Source: a bacterium (GTDB lineage: Bacteria > JAHJDO01). From it: a stretch of 13,949 nt of DNA. Position 1 is the first letter of the stretch, and every line of letters begins with the position of its first letter. Below, piece after piece: positions 6,658 through 13,790 of this stretch. Location: contig JAGMBN010000020.1 in NCBI GenBank assembly GCA_023129655.1, positions 1 through 13,949 on the forward strand. Direction: 5' to 3'. The notes under the pieces are model-generated. The model saw only the letters and a program-made list of their open reading frames with translations. It made no database searches and was not told the DNA's origin. The position numbers and the translations under genes are program-made.

Positions 6658-7707
6658 ATGAGCAAAGAACAAAAAACGAAGTATAGATTTTCATTTGGCC
6701 CATGGAATATCCACGAAGGAGCGGATCCATTTGGGCCTGCAGTAAGAGAAAGTTTCAGCTTTGGTGAAAAATTAAATATGTATAAAAAACTTGGTTTTGA
6801 CGGTGTTCAATTCCATGATGACGATGCTGTGCCGAACATGAACAATCTTAAACCTCAACAAATAATAGATAAGGCAAAGAAACTTTCTCAGAGATTGAAA
6901 GACACAGGTTTAAGCGCTGAGTTTGTTGCGCCCAGATTATGGGAAGATCCAAGAACGATTGACGGCGCGTATACATCAAACGATTCTTCTTGTCGTGAGT
7001 ATGCAATTGAACGAAGCAAGAGAACTATTGACATTGCCAATGCGTTGGAAACAGATTTGGTCGTGCTCTGGCTTGCCCGGGAAGGAACATACATTCGCGA
7101 GGCAAAAGACAGCAAAAAAGCAGTGCAGAGGCTTGTTGAAGCTATGAACGCAATGCTTGAATATGACCCAAAAATTCGTATTGCGATTGAACCAAAACCG
7201 AATGAACCAATGGATCACACATATATTCCAACTGTGGGGCATGCTATTGGATTAGGGCAGCTTACCATTGACAGTTCACGCGTGGGTGCTCTTATTGAAA
7301 GCGCTCACTGTATTCTGGTGGGGCTAGATCCGTCAGACGAAATGGGTTATGCTCTTGCGCATAACAAATTGTGGTCAGTTCATCTGAATGACCAGAATGG
7401 AATGAAGTTTGACGAGGATAAGACGTTTGGGTCTGTAGATTTAAGAAGGGCTTTTAATCAGGTTCGTATTCTGGACAAACATGACTATGGTCGGAATGGC
7501 GAGTGGGTGGGACTTGATGTCAAGGCAATGCGGACACAAAAGGCTGAAGCATCAACTAAACATCTTAGTAACAGTAGAAAAATCTTTCTTAAATTACTGG
7601 AAATTTCTCGCAGTCTTGATGATTCAGAGATGAACAAAATGATTGAGGAACGTGATTATGAAGAGTTGGATTTGTATATAATGAAAGCATTACTGAATTA
7701 TGACTGA
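6658..7707 (+). CDS. Class-I xylose isomerase-like TIM-barrel sugar isomerase
   Basis: Predicted cytoplasmic aldose-ketose isomerase related to Streptomyces-type XylA. The match runs along the protein: FSFGPWNIHEGADPFG at the N-terminus, FHDDDAVP with catalytic His53/Asp56, VLWLAREG, AIEPKPNEP with Glu178/Lys180, then LIESAH (Glu214, His217), LNDQNGMKFDEDKTFG (Asp252, Asp254) and Asp287. In my alignment by eye the site of the first XylA Asp ligand (HIDLN) reads SVHLN, so His242 replaces Asp. Length, 349 aa, is shorter than the usual 390 or so. Metal preference and substrate may therefore differ from D-xylose, and I withhold the symbol xylA. AGGAG (6645-6649) with an 8-nt spacer fixes the start. 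Its last 8 nt overlap the next gene, so translation is probably coupled. Confidence 0.8.
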   Translation: MSKEQKTKYRFSFGPWNIHEGADPFGPAVRESFSFGEKLNMYKKLGFDGVQFHDDDAVPNMNNLKPQQIIDKAKKLSQRLKDTGLSAEFVAPRLWEDPRTIDGAYTSNDSSCREYAIERSKRTIDIANALETDLVVLWLAREGTYIREAKDSKKAVQRLVEAMNAMLEYDPKIRIAIEPKPNEPMDHTYIPTVGHAIGLGQLTIDSSRVGALIESAHCILVGLDPSDEMGYALAHNKLWSVHLNDQNGMKFDEDKTFGSVDLRRAFNQVRILDKHDYGRNGEWVGLDVKAMRTQKAEASTKHLSNSRKIFLKLLEISRSLDDSEMNKMIEERDYEELDLYIMKALLNYD

Positions 7708-9040
7708 AAATAATGAAGAAATAAAAAATCGGCTTGTTGCCCGGGTCGCAGTAGCTGCTCTTTCCAGTCCATTGGAGATTGGCGCTGATCGTGCGGACAC
7801 AGCAGTTGTGAAACTTACAGATTTGCTAAAGGTGAATGGATGCGAAGTTATCAGTCTTGGAGCAATTAATACTCCTGAAAAAGCTGTTCAAGCAGGTAGA
7901 AAATCAGCAGAAGAACATGTTAATGCCATAGCTCTTGTGCCTGTTAGCTGGTTTGAAGATTATTTGGCGCTTGACCTGCTTGAAGAATGCAATGTGCCTT
8001 TATTATTCTGGTCTTTACCTGGAATGGAAACAGGTTCTCTTTGCGGAACACAACAGTTAGCCTGTTATCTCAAACAACTTGAACAGCCCTTTAGTTGTGT
8101 CTTTGGAGAGATTGAAAATAAAGAATGTCTAAAAAAAGCCATTGCTTTTCTAAAAGCAGCCGCGCTCAAAAACCGTTTGCGCCGTTCACGTATTGGATTA
8201 GCCGGACATCGTGTTAGCGGCATGACACATACATCTGCTAATGAATTTATGCTGAAAAAGACCATTGGCTGCCGTATTGTCCCACTTGATTTACCGCAGC
8301 TTTTAGAAAAGGCAAAACAGGTAACTAAGAAAGAGGCAAGAGAGAGATGGGAAAAAATAGTTCAAAATGTAGAAACCTGTAATGTCCCGGAAAAGGACGG
8401 TATCTATTCAATGCAGGTATACGCAGCACTAAAAGAACTAATTTCCGAACATAAGCTTGATGCTCTGACTGTTGGCTGTTATCCTCATCTTATGGGCCAT
8501 GTGTGTTTAGCATCATCATTGCTTGCAGATGAGGGTATTCCTTTGGCTTGCGAAGGCGATGTAAACGGCGCTCTGGGACAATTAATACTTACTCTGCTCA
8601 CAGGACAGCCTACGCACAACACTGACTTGCTTGAACCGCTTGAGGATGGCAGTGTTATATTTAGTCACTGTGGTTCAGGTTCATTTAGTTTGGCGGAGAA
8701 CAAAAAAGTCATTCTTGATTCAGTTCGTCTTATGGGTCAGGGCGTATGCGCTCTTTTTCCTTCAAAGCCCGGGGCTGTAACACTAATAAGTCTGATCGCT
8801 CGTCCGGATGGATACCAATGTGCAGTTCTTGAAGGTGAGGCATTGTCAACAAACATGGTATTTCCTGGAAATCCAGTGCGTGTTCGTTTTAACCAACCGG
8901 TTAATGATTTGATTAATTGGATTTTCAATAAAGGTATCGCTCATCACTGGATGATAGGATATGGTCATGTAGCTGATAAAATTAGGTTGTGGTCAAGTAT
9001 TATTGGTAATAAAATGCGTCTTAATATTTTAGAAAAATGA
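7700..9040 (+). CDS. L-fucose/L-arabinose isomerase-like protein (COG2407 family)
   Basis: Predicted metal-dependent sugar isomerase of the FucI/AraA superfamily. The C-terminal half carries the recognisable core: LDALTVGCYPHLMGHVCLA, then GIPLACEGDVNGALGQLIL with acidic E285 and D287, HCGSGSFSLAE, and a His-rich end HHWMIGYGH (415-423) that can supply the usual metal-binding His. The N-terminal half has the alternating alpha/beta pattern of the FucI N domains (VNAIALVPVSWFEDYLAL). At 446 aa it is shorter than E. coli FucI (about 590) but typical of COG2407 members. Start overlaps the upstream isomerase by 8 nt and its stop overlaps hldA by 4 nt (ATGA), so the three are very likely co-translated. 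The exact sugar cannot be read from sequence. Confidence 0.75.
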   Translation: MTENNEEIKNRLVARVAVAALSSPLEIGADRADTAVVKLTDLLKVNGCEVISLGAINTPEKAVQAGRKSAEEHVNAIALVPVSWFEDYLALDLLEECNVPLLFWSLPGMETGSLCGTQQLACYLKQLEQPFSCVFGEIENKECLKKAIAFLKAAALKNRLRRSRIGLAGHRVSGMTHTSANEFMLKKTIGCRIVPLDLPQLLEKAKQVTKKEARERWEKIVQNVETCNVPEKDGIYSMQVYAALKELISEHKLDALTVGCYPHLMGHVCLASSLLADEGIPLACEGDVNGALGQLILTLLTGQPTHNTDLLEPLEDGSVIFSHCGSGSFSLAENKKVILDSVRLMGQGVCALFPSKPGAVTLISLIARPDGYQCAVLEGEALSTNMVFPGNPVRVRFNQPVNDLINWIFNKGIAHHWMIGYGHVADKIRLWSSIIGNKMRLNILEK

Positions 9041-10026
9041 GTGATTTAGCAGATATTACTAAAGAGTTTAGCGGTAAAAGAGTACTTAGTATTGGGGATA
9101 TGATATGCGACGAATATGTATATGGGGAGGTCTCTCGCATATCAAGAGAAGCTCCTGTGTTGATTTTAAAGTTTGATTCAAACATGTTCAGGGTCGGAGG
9201 AGCGGCAAACGCAATATCAAATCTAAAAGCGTTAGGCGCAAGAGTATATCCAGTTGGTGTGATAGGGAATGATAATGCTGGAGAAGAGGTTATTTCCTTT
9301 CTCGGGAAAATGAGTGTGGACACAGGTGGAATTATTATTGATAAATCCTGTTCAACAATAACAAAAACACGGATTATGGCAGGCAGTTTTCACACAGCAA
9401 AGCAGCAGGTTATACGAATAGATAAAGAAAAGAATTTTCACATAAGTTCAATTGGCGAAACAAAAATGCTTACTTATCTTGATGAAGTATTAGACACCAT
9501 GGACGCTGTGCTTATTTCGGATTATGGATACAAGACTGTCTCAAAAGCAGTATATTCTGCAATATCCAAATATGTAAGAAAAAAGAAACTTGTTCTGGTT
9601 GTTGATTCCAGGTATGGATTGCTCAACTATAAGTATGCAACAGCAGTAACACCGAATGAGACAGAGGTTGAAGATGTTCTTCATTGCAGCATTAATGGAG
9701 AAAAATCTCTGCTCAGCGCGGCAGAGAGGCTTAAGTCCGAGATAAAGTGCGAGAATGCAATCATAACGCGTGGCAGCAAAGGCATAATGGTATTAGACGA
9801 ACACAATAAAAGTACATTTATACCAATACACGGAAGTACAGACGTGGTTGATGTTACTGGCGCAGGGGATACGGTTTCTGCTGTAGTCACTCTGGCTCTT
9901 TCAGCAGGAGCAAGCGCAATTGAGGCTGCAAGACTGGCAAACTATGCTGGCAGTATTGTTGTTATGAAAACAGGCGCAGCTACAGCCACTCAAAAAGAAT
10001 TGATGGATGTTATAAAAATAAGGTAA
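9037..10026 (+). CDS. hldA: D-glycero-beta-D-manno-heptose-7-phosphate kinase (HldE domain I/RfaE1, PfkB family)
   Basis: Phosphorylates heptose 7-phosphate at C1 in the ADP-heptose pathway for LPS core. It is a single kinase domain of 329 aa, like stand-alone HldA, without the fused nucleotidyltransferase of HldE. Evidence: the N-terminal VLSIGDMICDEYVYGEVSRI with SREAPV, a RfaE1 hallmark; the PfkB signature around VGGAANAISNLKALGA (from V53); KTRIMAGSFHTAKQQVIRID; and the anion hole plus catalytic base in DVTGAGDT (Asp278). The partner HldC lies 1.5 kb downstream, beyond an inverted ATPase gene. HldA overlaps the FucI-like gene by 4 nt (ATGA). The isomerase neighbours leave open that it phosphorylates another sugar, but the RfaE1-type motifs make heptose the best call. 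Confidence 0.83.
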   Translation: MSDLADITKEFSGKRVLSIGDMICDEYVYGEVSRISREAPVLILKFDSNMFRVGGAANAISNLKALGARVYPVGVIGNDNAGEEVISFLGKMSVDTGGIIIDKSCSTITKTRIMAGSFHTAKQQVIRIDKEKNFHISSIGETKMLTYLDEVLDTMDAVLISDYGYKTVSKAVYSAISKYVRKKKLVLVVDSRYGLLNYKYATAVTPNETEVEDVLHCSINGEKSLLSAAERLKSEIKCENAIITRGSKGIMVLDEHNKSTFIPIHGSTDVVDVTGAGDTVSAVVTLALSAGASAIEAARLANYAGSIVVMKTGAATATQKELMDVIKIR

Positions 10027-10065
10027 CAGTTTAGTTGCAATTCAATTGAGACAGAGGATACTTCA

Positions 10066-11244
10066 TTAACTCCAAGATAACAAATTAAAGCTTCTTTCCG
10101 CATTTTTGATTTTTTCTATGGAAACAGCTGAAATATTTTTATCTAATTGGTAATTTCCTGCGCCAGGATAAATCACCCAGAGATGGCTCAGTGAAAGTTC
10201 GCTCATGGCAAACTTCATTGACTTGGTTAATCTCGGCGCTTCATCATATTTTACTTCAACACCCCACAGCTTACCTTTTTTCGCAAAAACCAGATCTAGT
10301 TCCGCTCCTGTGTGAACTGCCCAAAAGAAGGTTTCTTCCTCTTTTAAATTCAGATGTTCAATTGCTTGTTGAATAGCAAATCCTTCCCATGAAGCTCCCA
10401 GTTTTGGATATGTTGTTACTGCGTTATAATTATCTAAAGAGAGTAAAGCATGAAGAATCCCTGAATCCCTAAAATACATCTTAGGTCTTTTGACAATTCT
10501 CTTTTTGGTATTATAGTACCATGGCTGCAGTTGTCGGACAACAAAGGTTCCTGACAGAAGATCCAGATATCGTCTGGCTGTGTTATCCGATATAGACAAG
10601 CTTCTACCAATCTCTGATGCATTAAAAATCTGGCCATGATAATGGGCTAACATCATCCAAAATTGTCTTAGTGTTCTGGTGGGTATTTTAATCCCCAGAT
10701 TTGGGATATCTCTCTCAAGAAAGGTTGTAACGAAATCCTGTCTCCACTGAAATGAAGACTGCTCGCTTCCGGCAAGGAATGAGCGTGGAAAGCCTCCTCT
10801 TATCCACAGTTTTTTTATGTCAGTAACAGCAGACAGATGCTCTGTAGAAAATCCTCCCATTTCAATATAACTGATTCTTCCTGCTAAAGACTCAGAACTT
10901 TGAACAATAAGATCTCGCGAGGCGCTGCCAAGTATAATGTATTTTGCAGATGAATTTTTATCAACAAGAACACGTAATACAGGGAAAAGATCAGGTTTTC
11001 TTTGTATCTCATCAATAACTATAAAACCTTTCAGGTTTTCAAGCGCTAATGTAGGATTTTCTAATCTGGCCAAATGACGAGGATCTTCAAGGTCAAAGAA
11101 GTGAACTTCTTCTGAAACATTCCGTGAAAATTGTTTGGACAACGTTGTTTTTCCACATTGCCTGGGTCCTAAAATTGCAACAACACGATTTTCTTTCAGC
11201 CTTTCTTTCAGCATCTTCAATTCCTTTATCCGCTTAATCTCCAT
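10066..11244 (-). CDS. AAA ATPase with DUF4143 C-terminal domain
   Basis: Belongs to the widespread, patchily distributed ATPases annotated AAA_14 + DUF4143; no definite function is known. Seen: Walker A GPRQCGKT (G26-T33), Walker B FIVIDEIQ, LGSASRD as sensor-like strand, AGRISYIEMGGFS with a likely arginine finger, and TTFLERDIPNLG, typical of the family. Near residue 315 the C-terminal domain reads ELDLVF and then GVEVKY (E315, D317, E330, K332), a layout resembling PD-(D/E)xK nuclease folds. Full length at 392 aa. GGAGG (minus strand, 5-nt spacer) fixes the start. It is inverted relative to the flanking hldA and hldC genes and has its own dyad-rich promoter, which suggests an accessory gene inserted into an LPS operon. 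Confidence 0.9.
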   Translation of the reverse strand: MEIKRIKELKMLKERLKENRVVAILGPRQCGKTTLSKQFSRNVSEEVHFFDLEDPRHLARLENPTLALENLKGFIVIDEIQRKPDLFPVLRVLVDKNSSAKYIILGSASRDLIVQSSESLAGRISYIEMGGFSTEHLSAVTDIKKLWIRGGFPRSFLAGSEQSSFQWRQDFVTTFLERDIPNLGIKIPTRTLRQFWMMLAHYHGQIFNASEIGRSLSISDNTARRYLDLLSGTFVVRQLQPWYYNTKKRIVKRPKMYFRDSGILHALLSLDNYNAVTTYPKLGASWEGFAIQQAIEHLNLKEEETFFWAVHTGAELDLVFAKKGKLWGVEVKYDEAPRLTKSMKFAMSELSLSHLWVIYPGAGNYQLDKNISAVSIEKIKNAERSFNLLSWS

Positions 11245-11254
11245 ATAAACCTCC

Positions 11255-11274
11255 GTAAATATTCACGTATTTAC
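11255..11274. repeat. 7-bp dyad between the -10 and SD of the ATPase gene
   Basis: GTAAATA (11255-11261) and TATTTAC (11268-11274) are separated by 6 nt. It sits directly upstream of the GGAGG Shine-Dalgarno, in the expected position of a downstream operator or a leader hairpin. Confidence 0.6.
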
Positions 11275-11278
11275 CATA

Positions 11279-11306
11279 ATCATACCATGAAATTTCGATA
11301 CGTCAA
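11279..11306 (-). promoter_or_regulatory. Promoter of the DUF4143 ATPase gene, embedded in inverted repeats
   Basis: On the minus strand, TTGACG (11306-11301) and TATGAT (11284-11279) are 16 nt apart. The -35 falls in the loop of a perfect 16-bp inverted repeat and the spacer is one arm of it. A factor binding the dyad should block RNA polymerase. Confidence 0.6.
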
Positions 11307-11323
11307 GTCGAAATTTCATGGTA
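11283..11323. repeat. Perfect 16-bp inverted repeat (operator-like) over the ATPase promoter
   Basis: TACCATGAAATTTCGA (11283-11298) and its exact reverse complement (11308-11323) flank a 9-nt loop. A 16-bp perfect dyad is very unlikely by chance. Its overlap with the -35 and spacer argues for an operator. It is not followed by a T-run on either strand, so a terminator is unlikely. Confidence 0.85.
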
Positions 11324-11332
11324 ATTTGAAAC

Positions 11333-11351
11333 AGTAAGATACATTCTTACT
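11333..11351. repeat. 7-bp dyad in the ATPase-hldC intergenic region
   Basis: AGTAAGA (11333-11339) and TCTTACT (11345-11351) flank a 5-nt gap. It is the third of four dyads in about 185 bp. Short enough that chance is possible. Confidence 0.5.
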
Positions 11352-11378
11352 ATTTCCAGATAAAAATCTTAAATAAAT

Positions 11379-11407
11379 TTGATATGGTTGTTTCGGTAAT
11401 GTATACT
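11379..11407 (+). promoter_or_regulatory. Sigma70-type promoter upstream of hldC
   Basis: TTGATA (11379-11384) and TATACT (11402-11407) are separated by exactly 17 nt. It would give hldC, the kinase and miaA their own transcript with a leader of about 110 nt, which fits a group separated from the hldA operon by an inverted gene. An 11-bp inverted repeat starts immediately after the -10. Confidence 0.6.
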
Positions 11408-11438
11408 ATTTCCGAACCATAGAAAAAGGTTCGGAAAT
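11408..11438. repeat. 11-bp inverted repeat at the predicted hldC transcription start (operator-like)
   Basis: ATTTCCGAACC (11408-11418) and GGTTCGGAAAT (11428-11438) are exact reverse complements over a 9-nt loop. It abuts the TATACT -10, so it covers the predicted start site. A further half-site GGTTCGGAAA lies at 11497-11506, just before the hldC start codon. Confidence 0.8.
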
Positions 11439-11523
11439 GTAAAATCTCAGAACTGTTTAGAATACAATAAGTTATGTTTAAAATATTATTAATGATGGTT
11501 CGGAAAACAATTGGTGTAGAACG

Positions 11524-11997
11524 ATGAAGAAAGTTTGCAGTCTAGATAAACTCCCCAATCTGATAGAAAAGCTTAAAAAAGATAATAAAAGAATAGTTTT
11601 TGCAAATGGCTGTTTTGATATTCTTCATGTGGGACATATCAGATACCTTGAACAGGCAAAATCTTTGGGCGATATATTAATTGTGGGCATCAATGATGAT
11701 GAGTCCGAATCACAATTGAAAGGGCATGGCAGACCAGTTATGCAGGAGGAAGATAGAATAGAGATTGTAGCAGCTTTAGAATGTGTAGATTATGTAGTGC
11801 CTTTTTCAGACCTTACTGTAGAAAATTTGTTAAGGCTTATAAAACCGGCAATACATGCAAAAGGAACAGATTATGCGGCTGAAACTGTTCCGGAACGAGA
11901 TATTGTTCTTTCATACGGCGGACAGATTGCAATAACCGGAGATAGAAAAAATCATTCAACAAGTGATATAATAAAGAAAATACAAGAACAATTTTAG
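11524..11997 (+). CDS. hldC: D-glycero-beta-D-manno-heptose 1-phosphate adenylyltransferase (HldE domain II/RfaE2)
   Basis: Transfers a nucleotide from ATP to heptose 1-phosphate, giving the activated heptose used for LPS core. It is a 157-aa cytidylyltransferase-fold protein, as expected for stand-alone RfaE2. FANGCFDILHVGH includes the catalytic HxGH (35-38). GINDDESESQLKG, RPVMQEEDRIEIVAALECVD and KGTDYAAETVPE are all RfaE2-typical, and the C-terminus HSTSDIIKKI replaces the ISTS-type motif. The SD is weak (GGTG). The next gene starts 3 nt after the stop. The matching kinase HldA is in the other operon beyond the inverted ATPase gene. A strong promoter and dyad lie upstream. Confidence 0.9.
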   Translation: MKKVCSLDKLPNLIEKLKKDNKRIVFANGCFDILHVGHIRYLEQAKSLGDILIVGINDDESESQLKGHGRPVMQEEDRIEIVAALECVDYVVPFSDLTVENLLRLIKPAIHAKGTDYAAETVPERDIVLSYGGQIAITGDRKNHSTSDIIKKIQEQF

Positions 11998-12000
11998 ATT

Positions 12001-12792
12001 ATGATTGGCACATACATATCAGAATACAAAATAAGTAAGCATCTTTCTTCTACGGGTCTTACGGATGTTTATTTAGGGATTAAAGACAAGAGAAATGCAG
12101 TCATCAAAATACTGCAAGTAAAACCGGATACTGACAGGAAACGTATCAGTAGATTTTTTTATGAAGCTGAGATAATGCAGAAATTAAGTCATAAAAATAT
12201 CCCTAATGTGTATAATTTTAACAGAGAAGATGATATTTGTTATATTGTATTGGAATATTTTGATGGACACAATCTCAGAGACCTGGTAAAAACGCATCAC
12301 AATCTCTTGAAAGACTATATTGGTATAATTTTAAAAATCTGCGAGACAGTTGAATATATTCACAAAAAAGGCATTATCCATCAGGATATAAAAAGCAGAA
12401 ATATAATTTTGACAAGGGACATGGAGGCAAAGATAATAGATTTTGGCTTGGCTTATGAAAAGAGCAAATCTAATGTGAGGATTAGAGAAAGGGCTGGCAC
12501 TCCGCATTATATGTCTCCTGAACAAGCGAAAGGATATAGAGGAGATGAGAGATCCGATATTTACTCTCTGGGAGTTGTTGTGTATGAACTTACAACAGGC
12601 AGGAGACCGTTTGAAGGAAGCTCTTTACATGAAATTGTTACTCAGCAGATGAATATGCTTATTAAACCCCCTAGATTTCATAATCAAAAAGTGTCTAAGA
12701 ATCTTGAAAATATTATTCTAAGAGCTCTTAATATTGATCCTGCAAAAAGGTACCAGAGCGTAGAAGAATTGGTTTTAGATATAAATAGATGA
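12001..12792 (+). CDS. Soluble eukaryotic-like Ser/Thr protein kinase
   Basis: A bare Hanks-type kinase domain of 263 aa with no TM helix and no sensor domain, so it should be cytoplasmic. Core catalytic residues are present: Lys36 in AVIKIL, alpha-C Glu55, Asp129 in HQDIKSRN with Asn134, DFG 147-149, and the activation-segment end GTPHYMSPEQAKG. Two oddities stand out. The glycine-rich loop reads LSSTGLTDVY, so none of the three usual glycines is at its normal place. The catalytic loop is HQD instead of HRD, as in kinases that do not depend on activation-loop phosphorylation. It has no clear SD, starts 3 nt after hldC and overlaps miaA by 4 nt, so translation is likely coupled. The substrate is unknown. 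Confidence 0.9.
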   Translation: MIGTYISEYKISKHLSSTGLTDVYLGIKDKRNAVIKILQVKPDTDRKRISRFFYEAEIMQKLSHKNIPNVYNFNREDDICYIVLEYFDGHNLRDLVKTHHNLLKDYIGIILKICETVEYIHKKGIIHQDIKSRNIILTRDMEAKIIDFGLAYEKSKSNVRIRERAGTPHYMSPEQAKGYRGDERSDIYSLGVVVYELTTGRRPFEGSSLHEIVTQQMNMLIKPPRFHNQKVSKNLENIILRALNIDPAKRYQSVEELVLDINR

Positions 12793-13715
12793 ATTCATCC
12801 GTTATAGTCCTTGTAGGTCCTACCTGTGTAGGCAAAAGTAAAATTGCTGCAAGCCTTTCCGCATTCTTTCCTTCAGAAATTATATCGGCAGATTCCATGC
12901 AGGTATATAAATACATGAATATTGGAACAGCAAAACCGTCAAGGAAAGAGAGAAGAGCGGTTCCTCATCACATGATAGATATTATTTATCCTGATCAATA
13001 CTTCAGCGCAGGGGAATACGCAAAAATGGCAAGAGATAAAATAAATAGGATTATTGACTCAGGCAAAACTCCAATACTTGTCGGGGGCTCAGGTCTATAT
13101 ATAAGAGCTGTAATTGACGGTCTTTTCTCTGAACCCATGGTCAAGGAGACTATTAAGAAAAGACTAAGAACTCAGCTGGCTGAGAAGGGTTCACATTATA
13201 TGTATGGAAAGCTCAAAAAAATTGATTCTATAGCTGCAGCAAGGATTCATACAAATGACTGGAGAAGAATAATCAGAGCTCTGGAAGTTTTTTTGTCAAC
13301 GGGAGCGACTATTTCAAGTCTTCAGAGTAAAGCCAGGGCAGAATCTATGGATTGCCAATATCATATAATAGGGCTTAGGACAGAACGCAAGAATCTTTAC
13401 AGGAGAATTGAGAGCAGAGTGGATTCAATGTTCAAAAAGGGGCTTGCGAGAGAGGTTAGGCAGCTTATAAAAAGAGGATATAAAGACCTTTTGCCTATGC
13501 AGAGTTTGGGATATAAAGAGGTTTTGGGATATATAAATGGACATTATAGTCTTGATGAGGCAAAAGCACTCCTCAAGCGAAATACGCGCCATTTTGCAAA
13601 AAGACAGATGACCTGGTTCAACAAGGATTCCAGAACCAAGTGGATAGAAATAAGCGATATAGATGAAGAAATTGACTTGGTTTGTCACAGAATTCTCAAA
13701 CTAGCAGGGCTGTGA
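12789..13715 (+). CDS. miaA: tRNA dimethylallyltransferase (tRNA A37 isopentenyltransferase)
   Basis: Adds a dimethylallyl group to N6 of adenosine 37 in tRNAs that read UNN codons, improving decoding. The family motifs appear in order: P-loop GPTCVGKS near residue 10, DSMQVYKYMNIGTAKPS, PHHMIDI, GGSGLYIRAVIDGL, RIIRALEVF, GLRTERKNLYRRIESRVD, SLGYKEVLGYINGH and RNTRHFAKRQMTWF. Length (308 aa) is typical. The start ATG overlaps the kinase stop (ATGA, 12789-12792). It is the last gene of the hldC-kinase-miaA unit. Downstream GCTGTG / CACAGC forms a weak dyad with no T-run, so I do not call a terminator. Confidence 0.95.
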   Translation: MNSSVIVLVGPTCVGKSKIAASLSAFFPSEIISADSMQVYKYMNIGTAKPSRKERRAVPHHMIDIIYPDQYFSAGEYAKMARDKINRIIDSGKTPILVGGSGLYIRAVIDGLFSEPMVKETIKKRLRTQLAEKGSHYMYGKLKKIDSIAAARIHTNDWRRIIRALEVFLSTGATISSLQSKARAESMDCQYHIIGLRTERKNLYRRIESRVDSMFKKGLAREVRQLIKRGYKDLLPMQSLGYKEVLGYINGHYSLDEAKALLKRNTRHFAKRQMTWFNKDSRTKWIEISDIDEEIDLVCHRILKLAGL

Positions 13716-13790
13716 GAAATTTGACACAGCGCACAAAATTTAATATCATGCATCTGATTTAGTAATTTAAGTAAATATTCGCTCAAATTC

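Noticed and set aside
11283..11323. Bidirectional terminator between the ATPase and hldC
   Set aside because: The dyad lies upstream of both genes, is AT-rich without a T-run, and overlaps good promoter boxes.
13709..13730. Terminator after miaA
   Set aside because: GCTGTG and CACAGC can pair, but the stem is 6 bp with a 10-nt loop, overlaps the stop codon and has no T-run.
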